Assembly: GCA_037442205.1 (NCBI GenBank)
Contig: JBBIQS010000119.1
Span: forward strand, 1 to 21,167
Length of the DNA: 21,167 nucleotides
From: JBBIQS01 sp037442205
GTDB lineage: Bacteria; Myxococcota; Myxococcia; Myxococcales; UBA5297
Direction of reading: 5' to 3'
Shown in pieces: positions 8,359 to 15,004 of this stretch. The number at the start of each line of letters is the position of its first letter. Position 1 is the stretch's first letter. Made by a program: the position numbers and the translations under genes. A model generated the notes under the pieces. That model ran no database searches. It saw only the letters and a program-made list of their open reading frames with translations, and was not told the DNA's origin.

Positions 8359-8931
8359 ATGGCTCAACCAGCAACCATGCAGCCGGTCGTCAAGGGAGTG
8401 ACCTTCAAGGGCTACCAGGACTTCTGTCGGGAGCGCTTCGGCGAGCAGGGCTTCCACACGCTGCTGGCGACCCGGTTCACTCCCGAGGTCCGCTCGCTGA
8501 TGGAATCGAGCCTGCTCTCCAGCAAGGAGTATCCGACCGAGCTGCGAAACCGCTTCATCGCCGAGCTGGCGGCCACCTTCGGCGATCAGGTGGAGAAGGA
8601 GCTGCGGGCGTTGGGCGCCTACTGCGCGCGCCGCGACCTGGGCGGCATCTACCGCGTCTTCTTCATGCTCTTCTCCACCAGCCGCACCCTCGAAACCTTC
8701 GCCGGGCTCTGGCGCCACTACCACGTCACCGGCGAGGCGATGGTCGTGGCGATGTCGCAGAACTCGGCCCGCCTCGAGGTCCGCGACAAGCACAACACGC
8801 CCTTCCACTCGATCATGGTCGCCGGCTACATCACCGCCATCCTCGAGATGACCGGAGCCAGGTCGATTGAGGTGACCCACCACCATCCGGCGGGAAGCCC
8901 GGTCGCCACCTTCGAGGGGCACTGGCAGTAG
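8359..8931 (+). CDS. DUF2378/TIGR02265-like protein, intact copy
   Basis: Protein of 190 residues. The start ATG at 8359 is chosen because GGGAGGAAACC directly precedes it; an in-frame ATG at 8284 lacks such a site. The N-terminus reads VKGVTFKGYQDFCRERFG. The core has RFTPEVRSLMESSLLSSKEY, RALGAYCARRDLGGIYRVFF and STSRTLETFAGLWRHYHVTG, and the C-terminal part is a small alpha/beta unit (MVAGYITAILEMTGARSIEV, AGSPVATFEGHWQ). No signal peptide or membrane helix is present, so it is cytoplasmic. Known of the family: restricted to and expanded in Myxococcales, with no assigned reaction. It ends 14 bp from the convergent membrane-protein gene with no clear terminator between. Family assignment is from memory of the pattern and is moderately sure. 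Confidence 0.75.
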   Translation: MAQPATMQPVVKGVTFKGYQDFCRERFGEQGFHTLLATRFTPEVRSLMESSLLSSKEYPTELRNRFIAELAATFGDQVEKELRALGAYCARRDLGGIYRVFFMLFSTSRTLETFAGLWRHYHVTGEAMVVAMSQNSARLEVRDKHNTPFHSIMVAGYITAILEMTGARSIEVTHHHPAGSPVATFEGHWQ

Positions 8932-8945
8932 CCGCCGCTTCCGGT

Positions 8946-9698
8946 TCAGGCGAGCCCAGCTCTTTTGCGCCAGATCCGCCGGGACACCAGCCTCTCGAAG
9001 CTGGTGAACCGCGCCCCCAGGTAGAGCAGCAGGCAGGAGAGATCGAACAGCAGGTAGAACAGCGCCACGCCGCTCGGCGGATTTCCGCTCGGGATCGCCT
9101 CGAACCGGCCGAGCAGTCGCGCGGGCCAGCTCCAGGCGCCGAAGTGCGTCCCCAGCAGCTCGAGCCAGGCGACCAGCAGGTACATCGACGAGAGGAACAG
9201 ACGTGATCGCTTCATCGCCAGCACAGCGATCAGGAAGGCGAGGTAGCACCCGAACCCGTAGCGATCGCCGAACCGCTCCAACCAGGCGACGCTGTAGGCG
9301 GCTCCGAGAATCAGAAGGAGAGCGGTCAGCGCGGTCCGATGGCGACGCACCCACGGCCGGCGGACAAAGAGGTAGACCGTCGCCAACAGCAGCGTGTGTC
9401 CGGGCGGGACGTAGGCCGGGATGACGTCAAGCCGGTAGCGGTACATCCCCAGGCCCAGGCTGAAGAACACCTCTCCGGCGGTGGCGGCGAAGAGTCCGAC
9501 CCCCATCAGCACCCGCAGCCGCTGCGGGGCCCGCCAGAAGAACAGCGCCCAGAAGGCGAGGGTCAGCGCCACCGCCGCCGGCTGGCCCAGCGAGGTGCGG
9601 ACCGCGAGCACCCGGCCATCGAGCGCGGTCACCGCCAGCAGCATCACCGGGGTCAGCGCCAGCAGCGGCCAGAGGGGAAGGCGGGAGTTGGGGATCAT
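8946..9698 (-). CDS. Polytopic membrane protein, unknown function
   Basis: Protein of 250 residues with about seven to eight hydrophobic helices, for example LPLWPLLALTPVMLLAVTAL, VALTLAFWALFFW, ALTALLLILGAAYSVAWL, GCYLAFLIAVLAM and VALFYLLFDLSCLLLYLGAR, and a basic C-terminal tail (SRRIWRKRAGLA). Polar motifs between helices, YVPPGHTLLLATV, HFGAWSWPARL and IPSGNPPSG, resemble those of uncharacterised bacterial integral membrane proteins and could line a site within the membrane. The start lies 15 bp after the stop of the WYL regulator, so the two are probably one operon. No transporter or enzyme family was recognised. Confidence 0.8.
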   Translation of the reverse strand: MIPNSRLPLWPLLALTPVMLLAVTALDGRVLAVRTSLGQPAAVALTLAFWALFFWRAPQRLRVLMGVGLFAATAGEVFFSLGLGMYRYRLDVIPAYVPPGHTLLLATVYLFVRRPWVRRHRTALTALLLILGAAYSVAWLERFGDRYGFGCYLAFLIAVLAMKRSRLFLSSMYLLVAWLELLGTHFGAWSWPARLLGRFEAIPSGNPPSGVALFYLLFDLSCLLLYLGARFTSFERLVSRRIWRKRAGLA

Positions 9699-9713
9699 GG
9701 CGCGCAGCCCATC

Positions 9714-10451
9714 TCAGCGCCCCTCGCCCAGCAGCGGCCGCCACTTCACTTCCGCAGGCAGCTGCGCCCAGATCACCTCGGCGTCCGGGCGAAATCCGAT
9801 CTCCCGGACGATGCGCGGCCGCGAGATGCGATCCATGCGAAACATCCGAGGCGCGGCCTTGTCGACGTCGCGGGAGAGCACATACCAGACCGGAGTCTGG
9901 ACCAGCAGCCCATGGGGTTCGATCCGCCGCTTCGAGGCATTGCCGTCGCGATCGACGTAGTGGAAGCCGAGCCCGACTCCAGCGGTGAACGACTCCTCGA
10001 AGAGCCGCAGCAGCTCCGCCGGCGGAGCCCCGGCGCCGGCCAGGGTCCGCCCGCTCGGCGCGGGGCCGACAATCACCCGCCGGCAGAGCTCGCGCAGCTC
10101 GCGGGCGCGGGTCTTCGGCAGGCTGGCGAGCAGCTTGGCCAACGCGGAATTCGCCGCGCTGCCCCAGGGCAGGTCGCTGGCGGCCTGCGACAGCCGCGCG
10201 GCGAGCCAGAGCGTCACCATCTCGGAGAGCGAGAGGTGGACCGCGGTGACCCCGCGCTCTCCCTCGAGCCGGATGCCGCCGCCGGGACCCGCCTCACCGG
10301 TGATCGGCAGCCCGCGCCGGCGCAGCGCCGCCAGGTCGCGCCGCATCGTGCGCTCGCTCACCGCCAGGGTCCTGGCCAGGCTCTCGACGGTGGTGGCGTC
10401 GGCGGCCCGCAGCAGCTCGGTCAGATCCATCAGCCTGAGGGCGCGCGACAT
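9714..10451 (-). CDS. WYL-domain transcriptional regulator (YafY-type)
   Basis: Regulator of 245 residues. An N-terminal winged helix-turn-helix lies at about 5-60 (TVESLARTLAVSERTMRRDL, LRRRGLPITGE) and a helical linker at 70-130. A WYL domain spans about 145-215: GLGFHYVDRDGNASKRRIEP, then HGLLVQTPVWYVLSRDVD with WYV at 189-191 in place of WYL, and an Arg-rich FRMDRISRPRI strand. Family knowledge: WYL domains sense nucleic acids or other ligands and often control DNA-damage or defence genes (PafBC, DriD and phage-defence regulators are examples). It is transcribed divergently from an AlkC-type glycosylase gene with only 62 bp between starts, and a palindrome lies in that gap, so it probably controls both directions. 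Confidence 0.9.
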   Translation of the reverse strand: MSRALRLMDLTELLRAADATTVESLARTLAVSERTMRRDLAALRRRGLPITGEAGPGGGIRLEGERGVTAVHLSLSEMVTLWLAARLSQAASDLPWGSAANSALAKLLASLPKTRARELRELCRRVIVGPAPSGRTLAGAGAPPAELLRLFEESFTAGVGLGFHYVDRDGNASKRRIEPHGLLVQTPVWYVLSRDVDKAAPRMFRMDRISRPRIVREIGFRPDAEVIWAQLPAEVKWRPLLGEGR

Positions 10452-10455
10452 TCCA

Positions 10456-10470
10456 TGACACTTTCTGTCA
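10456..10470. promoter_or_regulatory. Palindromic operator candidate TGACA-N5-TGTCA
   Basis: A perfect 5-bp inverted repeat with a CTTTC spacer lies 5 bp upstream of the WYL regulator start and 43 bp upstream of the alkC-like start. Size, symmetry and position fit a site for the dimeric regulator encoded next to it, which would overlap the regulator's own promoter or leader. Binding is inferred from position only. Confidence 0.6.
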
Positions 10471-10513
10471 GGGTTCCGCCGTAGTCAAAAGCCTCACTCG
10501 CGGAGAGCCCGAC

Positions 10514-11626
10514 ATGGCCGAGCCCCTCAAGAACTTCTTCGACGAGCGCGTGGTTCGCTCGATCGCGGCGGACCTCCGCCGCGCCTTTCCCGGCTTCGAG
10601 GAGGCCCTGTTCGTCGCCGAGGGGATGGCGCCGCTGGAGCAGCTGTCGCTGACCGGGCGCGCCGAGCACCTGGCCGAGTGCATGCACCGGCACCTCCCGC
10701 CCGACTACGAAAGCGCCGCCCGAATCCTCATCGCCTCGCTCGGCCCTGAGTGCCAAGGCAGCGAGCTCGCCGGCCTGGAGACGCTGCGCTACCACCCCCA
10801 CACCCTGTTCGTCGCGCGCTACGGGCTGGAGAGCTTCGAGACCTCGATGCTGGCCCAGTACGAGCTGACCAAGCGCTTCTCAGCCGAGTGGAGCATCCGG
10901 GCCTTCCTCGAGCGCTATCCCGAGCGCACCTATCAGCAGCTCCAGCGCTGGGCTGGCGACCCCAACGTCCACGTCCGCCGGCTGGTGTCGGAGGGTACGC
11001 GGCCGCGCCTTCCCTGGGCGCCCCGCCTGCGCGCCTACCAGAAGGATCCGCGCCCGGTGCTGGCGCTGCTCGAGCTGCTCAAGGACGACCCGGAGCGCTA
11101 CGTGCAGCGGTCGGTGGCCAACAACCTCAACGACATCGGCAAGGACCATCCCGACCTCGCGGTCGAGGTCTGCCGGCGCTGGGCGCAAGGGGCCTCGGAG
11201 AACCGGCGCTGGATCATCAAGCACGCTCTGCGCTCCCTGGTGAAGAAGGCCCATCGACCGGCGCTCGCGGTGCTGGGCGCCGACCAGGCGCCCGAGGTCG
11301 AAGTCCGCGGCGTCCGCGCCGCTCCGGAGCGCGTCCCGCTCGGCGGCGAGGCGGCGATCTCCTTCGAGCTGGCCAGCACCGGGCGCGCGCGCCAGGACCT
11401 GCTGGTCGATTGCGCCGTCCACTTCGTCAAGGCCAACGGCACTCTCAAGCCCAAGGTCTTCAAGCTGCGGCGCCTCGAGCTGTCGCCCGGAGAAAGCGTC
11501 CGGCTGGAAGCGCGGGTCTCCTTCGCCAAGATGACCACGCGGGTCCACTATCCCGGGGTGCACCGGGCGCACCTGCTGATCAACGGCCGGGAGCATCCGC
11601 TCTGCTCGTTCGAGGTGGTTCCGTGA
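10514..11626 (+). CDS. alkC: AlkC-type DNA alkylation-repair glycosylase with C-terminal Ig-like domain
   Basis: Protein of 370 residues. Residues 1-255 are HEAT-like helical repeats starting MAEPLKNFFDERVVRSIAAD. Characteristic stretches are RRLVSEGTRPRLPW (155-168) and RSVANNLNDIGKDHPD (199-214). Residues 258-370 form a beta-sandwich, Ig-like domain (EVEVRGVRAAPERVPLGGEA, TTRVHYPGVH). AlkC removes N3-alkylated bases from DNA without flipping the base. In the Pseudomonas fluorescens enzyme I recall Glu121, Glu156, Trp164 and Asp203 as key; here E125, E160, W168 and D207 fall at a constant offset of four, which supports an active enzyme. The next gene overlaps its stop by 4 bp, and it is divergent from a WYL regulator, suggesting damage- or ligand-responsive control. 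Confidence 0.88.
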   Translation: MAEPLKNFFDERVVRSIAADLRRAFPGFEEALFVAEGMAPLEQLSLTGRAEHLAECMHRHLPPDYESAARILIASLGPECQGSELAGLETLRYHPHTLFVARYGLESFETSMLAQYELTKRFSAEWSIRAFLERYPERTYQQLQRWAGDPNVHVRRLVSEGTRPRLPWAPRLRAYQKDPRPVLALLELLKDDPERYVQRSVANNLNDIGKDHPDLAVEVCRRWAQGASENRRWIIKHALRSLVKKAHRPALAVLGADQAPEVEVRGVRAAPERVPLGGEAAISFELASTGRARQDLLVDCAVHFVKANGTLKPKVFKLRRLELSPGESVRLEARVSFAKMTTRVHYPGVHRAHLLINGREHPLCSFEVVP

Positions 11627-12006
11627 ACTTCCGCCCCGACTCGACCGAGGAATTGCTGGCCGGCTGCGACGCCCGGACTCGGCGGCTGGTGGTCGCGGCC
11701 CGGAAGGCGATCGCCGCTGCGGTGCCCGAGGCCGTTGAGCGGTTCCGCCCGGGCTGGGGGCTGATCGGGTACAACGCGCCGGCCTACTTCGCCTTCATCC
11801 ACGCCGAGCCGGGCCGAGTCCGGATCGGATTCGAGTGGGGAGTGGCGCTTCCCGATCCCGCCGGCATGCTCGAAGGCGATGGGCGGCAGGTCCGCCACGT
11901 CACGCTGCGCTCGCCCGCCGATCTGAGGCGTGCCGAATTCTTGGAACTGCTGCGAGCGGCGGCAACGGCGCGTCCTCCAGGGCGGCGACCCCGCAGTAGA
12001 GACTAG
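11623..12006 (+). CDS. DUF1801 domain protein
   Basis: Protein of 127 residues starting at GTG, which overlaps the alkC-like stop (GTGA), a classic sign of translational coupling. Motifs are STEELLAGCDARTRRLVVAA near the N-terminus, then AVPEAVERFRPGWGLIGYNA, YFAFIHAEPGRVRIGFEWGV and RQVRHVTLRSPADLRRAEFL. These follow the DUF1801 (YdhG-like) pattern of a small alpha/beta fold. The biochemical role is unknown. The Arg-rich tail (RPPGRRPRSRD) is probably disordered. The stop codon overlaps the stop of the convergent CheW-LysM gene within CTAG at 12003-12006. Coupling to the glycosylase suggests a part in the same response. Confidence 0.82.
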   Translation: MNFRPDSTEELLAGCDARTRRLVVAARKAIAAAVPEAVERFRPGWGLIGYNAPAYFAFIHAEPGRVRIGFEWGVALPDPAGMLEGDGRQVRHVTLRSPADLRRAEFLELLRAAATARPPGRRPRSRD

Positions 12007-13421
12007 CGGGACCGGGACGACTCCGCGGCGCAGGCCCCAGGCATCTGGATTTGCTGGTGGATCTCGATGTGATGCGGGTCCTCGAGCTGGTGCCTGTTGA
12101 GATCATAGATTTCCGGCCAGCGCTCCGGATCGCCCAGGCTCTTCGCGGCGATCGCCCACAGGGTTTCCCCGCCACGGACCTCGTGAAGCCGGCATGGCGA
12201 AGCGCGGGCGCCAACCGTGGGAGCTGCGACCGAAACCCGAGCCGGAGCCGGAATCGAAATGGAAGGAGGAGCCGGCGCAGGCAGGGGCTTTTCCGCCGCC
12301 ACCACGGTCCGCTCGAGCTCGGGCGGCTTCCCATCCTCTTGGAGAGGTTGCACGGCGCCCGCCGCATCGGCCCTGAACGGCTGCGCCATCGGCACCTTGG
12401 CGGGAGCTGATGCGCTGGTCTCCCTCTTCTCGCTCACCTCTGTTCCGGCGCGGAGCTCGGAGACCAACGCACCGCGGGCGTGCTGCGGAGAATCCGAGCC
12501 GCTTCTCAATCCCTGAGCCGTAGCGACGAGGATGCCGATGAGTGCGACGGCGCCGAAGGCGAGCAGCGGCGCCCGCGAACTCGTCGCGGACGGGCGCTCG
12601 ACCGAGGTGGCGGGCGAATGGAGGTCCTGCTCGCTGATATGCGGAGGCCGACTCCGCGGTTGAGCGCTCTGGGCTCCACGGGGAGACGCCAGCGCCAGCA
12701 CGGGATGGTGGGCGATCCCGGCAGCGGCGAGAGAAAGTCGAAGCAGGCCGCGGGCCGCCAGCGGTCTCGAAGGCTGGACTCGCGGAAGGCGCCGGACGCG
12801 CCGCCCGGTCTCGACGACGGGCGCCGGTGACGGGGCGGAGACCGCGCCCCCGTCGCGCGACTCGTCTTTCCGGATGCCCTCGCACTCCACGCGAGGGCGC
12901 CCCGGCAGCGGCGCATCGCGGACCGCGGGCGTGCGCTGCGGGGCGCTCGCTCGCTCGGCGGCCAGCGTAGATGAAACGGCCCTGGCCGCGGCGATTCGGT
13001 CGGAGGCCAGGAACCGATCCAGATCGAGGATGGTCACCAATGCTCCGTCGACCTCCGCGAAGCCGCGGCAGACGCCGGCGCCACCGAGATGAGCGAGCGC
13101 GGCACTGCGGGGAAGCAGCGCCTCGATCTCCAATCGGCGGCCAGCCGCCTCCACCAGCAGCGCCAGGGTGACCAGGCCATCGGGCAGTTTGACCCTCAGC
13201 ACCACCACCGGCGTGCGCTCGCTGATCGCGATTGGCCGCGAGTCCAGGCACAGGCCGGCATCGACGACGAAGGTCGGCGCGCCTCGCACCGGGCAGACGC
13301 CCCGCACCGCCGGCGGCGTCCGCGGGAAGTGGGTGATCGGCGGCGAAGCCAGTATCTCGATCACCCGCTCGAGGGCGATGCCGAATTCGCGCCCAGCGAC
13401 GTGGAAGGTCAGGAGGTCCAT
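12003..13421 (-). CDS. CheW domain - transmembrane - LysM fusion protein
   Basis: Protein of 472 residues. Residues 1-142 are a CheW-like domain: FHVAGREFGIALERVIEIL, then PRTPPAVRGVCPVRGAPTFV, and FAEVDGALVTILDLDRFL at its end. A Pro/Arg/Ala-rich low-complexity linker fills 145-283, one hydrophobic helix lies at about 285-303 (APLLAFGAVALIGILVATAQ), and a second Ala/Pro-rich linker follows. Residues 411-460 are a LysM domain (EVRGGETLWAIAAKSL, WPEIYDLNRHQL, IEIHQQIQMPG). CheW normally couples chemoreceptors to CheA in the cytoplasm; LysM binds peptidoglycan glycans. With one membrane pass the protein would join a cytoplasmic signalling-array adaptor to the cell wall. No CheA, receptor or response regulator gene is in the window. 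The ribosome site is weak, and the linker codons are less regular than the domains. Confidence 0.82.
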   Translation of the reverse strand: MDLLTFHVAGREFGIALERVIEILASPPITHFPRTPPAVRGVCPVRGAPTFVVDAGLCLDSRPIAISERTPVVVLRVKLPDGLVTLALLVEAAGRRLEIEALLPRSAALAHLGGAGVCRGFAEVDGALVTILDLDRFLASDRIAAARAVSSTLAAERASAPQRTPAVRDAPLPGRPRVECEGIRKDESRDGGAVSAPSPAPVVETGRRVRRLPRVQPSRPLAARGLLRLSLAAAGIAHHPVLALASPRGAQSAQPRSRPPHISEQDLHSPATSVERPSATSSRAPLLAFGAVALIGILVATAQGLRSGSDSPQHARGALVSELRAGTEVSEKRETSASAPAKVPMAQPFRADAAGAVQPLQEDGKPPELERTVVAAEKPLPAPAPPSISIPAPARVSVAAPTVGARASPCRLHEVRGGETLWAIAAKSLGDPERWPEIYDLNRHQLEDPHHIEIHQQIQMPGACAAESSRSR

Positions 13422-13733
13422 CGCGCCAAGGAAAAGGAGAGCACGCCGGATCGCTGCAAGTCACGCGCTGGCCCTCGCCTCGCCCGTCGGCGCCTGGCCC
13501 TGCCGATCCGGGTCGCCGCCGCTCCCCGGCCCGCACCGCGAATCCCGAGGAAGATCGCTCTGCTGAGGGGCGTATCCACCGGCAGCCAAGACAGCCGCCC
13601 GGCCCGGCGCTCTGACGATCGGCAGCTGCCCGGCCGTTCAGCCGGTGGGTCGTGGGGACCGCTGGGGCGGAAAGGCCCCGCGCCGTCGCTGGAAGTGTGC
13701 GCGGCATGAGCACGCCACCGCCCGTGCTCCGCC
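13422..13733. other. Gene-free stretch between two minus-strand genes
   Basis: About 310 bp downstream of the metallo-beta-lactamase-fold gene and upstream of the CheW-LysM gene. A short GGGGC-N6-GCCCC hairpin at 13664-13679 could end the upstream transcript. Open frames cross it on both strands, but no recognisable domain, ribosome site or signal peptide was found. Promoter boxes for the CheW-LysM gene are not obvious. Confidence 0.5.
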
Positions 13734-14831
13734 TCAGGGCGCAGGCAGATTCCGCCCCCGGCCGAACTCCGGGGCCCAGAATTCGACGCCCGGGTTCTTC
13801 TCCAGCGCCTCCCTCAGATCCTTGACCGGCTCCTCTTCGCCGTCGTCGGCAAGCGCGAAGGTGCCGAAGTGGATGGCGACGCTGCTGCGCGCGCCCAGGT
13901 CCTTGGCCGCCTCCACCGCCTGGTCGGGCGCCAAGTGTACCGGGCCCATGAACCACCGCGGGCGGAAGGCGCCAATCGGCAGCAGCGCCAGGAGCGGAGC
14001 GCCAATCCGCTTTGCTATCTCCTTGAAGTGCGGCCCATACCCGGTGTCTCCGGCGAAGAAGACGCGGCCAGCGGAACGGCTCGCGATGACGAAACCCGCC
14101 CACAGCCCATTTCCCTCGTCAAAGAGCGCGCGGCTGGAGAAGTGCTGGGCCGGCACCGCGACCACCCTTACTCCCGGCGCGAGATCCAAGTCCTCCCACC
14201 AGTCGAGCTCGACCGAGCCGAACATCCCCGCCCGGTCGAGCACTGCCGCGTTCCCCAGCGGCACCACCACCCGCGGCCGGTCCCGCTCCGCCAGCCGCCG
14301 CAGCGTCCGCACGTCGAGATGGTCGTAGTGGTTGTGGCTGATCAGGACCACGTCGATCGGAGGAAGGTCCTCGAATCGGATCCCCGGCCGGCGGATGCGC
14401 CTGGGCCCGACAAAAGCCACCGGGCTGGCGCGGTCGGACCAGATCGGGTCGGTCAGGATGTTGAGCCCGTCCAACTGCAACAGCACGGTCGCGTGCCCGA
14501 CGAAGGTGACGCGCACCACGCCCGGCGCCTCCACCTTGCGCGGGGGTGGCTCGCCGGGCGTGTCATCGACGCTGGGCCATGGGCCCCGCTCGCGGTGGCT
14601 CAACCACTTGAGCAGCTCGGCGGCCCCAAGCGGCCGCCGCACCGCGGCGCCGTTGTGGAACCTGCGGCCGTCGAAGTGGTCGGTGACCGGGCCGTGCCAA
14701 CGCGGGGTGGCGTTGGCGCAGCCGACCCCAGTGCCCAGCCCCAGGAGCCCCACCAGGCCCCCGACGAAGCCCAGCCTGGCCGACCGCTGATATCGGCGCT
14801 TCGCAGGGGCCTTGGTCTCGTCCGCGCTCAC
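13734..14831 (-). CDS. Metallo-beta-lactamase-fold hydrolase, NAPE-PLD-like, membrane-anchored
   Basis: Protein of 365 residues starting at GTG, with GGGAGG 8 bp upstream. A hydrophobic segment at about 18-37 (ARLGFVGGLVGLLGLGTGVG) ending at C38 is a membrane anchor or atypical lipobox. The catalytic domain shows VTFVGHATVLLQLDGLNILT (108-127), the metal motif HNHYDH (166-171), H230, GDTGYGP with D262, and HFGTF with H321, which together complete a binuclear zinc site. The region around RWHGPVTDHFDGRRFHN and WLSHRERGPWP is typical of the bacterial group related to N-acylphosphatidylethanolamine phospholipase D and UlaG/RomA. A phosphodiesterase acting on lipid or envelope substrates is likely; the exact substrate cannot be told. 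It is divergent from the EGF-repeat lipoprotein gene across 173 bp. Confidence 0.88.
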   Translation of the reverse strand: MSADETKAPAKRRYQRSARLGFVGGLVGLLGLGTGVGCANATPRWHGPVTDHFDGRRFHNGAAVRRPLGAAELLKWLSHRERGPWPSVDDTPGEPPPRKVEAPGVVRVTFVGHATVLLQLDGLNILTDPIWSDRASPVAFVGPRRIRRPGIRFEDLPPIDVVLISHNHYDHLDVRTLRRLAERDRPRVVVPLGNAAVLDRAGMFGSVELDWWEDLDLAPGVRVVAVPAQHFSSRALFDEGNGLWAGFVIASRSAGRVFFAGDTGYGPHFKEIAKRIGAPLLALLPIGAFRPRWFMGPVHLAPDQAVEAAKDLGARSSVAIHFGTFALADDGEEEPVKDLREALEKNPGVEFWAPEFGRGRNLPAP

Positions 14832-15004
14832 GGTGTGCGCCTCCCTCGGCCCTTTCTAGTTCTGGGACCCGTGTCCGCGCTACCTGGTTCGACCGCAACG
14901 GCTTGTGCCCGGCACCGACCTTCGAGTGCTGCGCTCTCGCAGATACCCGGCGCGCGCCGCGCCGCGCCTTGCCGCCTCGGTGCAGGGACGATAGGAAGGC
15001 CCTC

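Noticed and set aside
12103..14103. Long minus-strand open frame (666 codons) spanning parts of two genes
   Set aside because: It overlaps the CheW-LysM and metallo-beta-lactamase genes in another frame and shows no domain motifs; the two annotated frames have clear catalytic or binding motifs.
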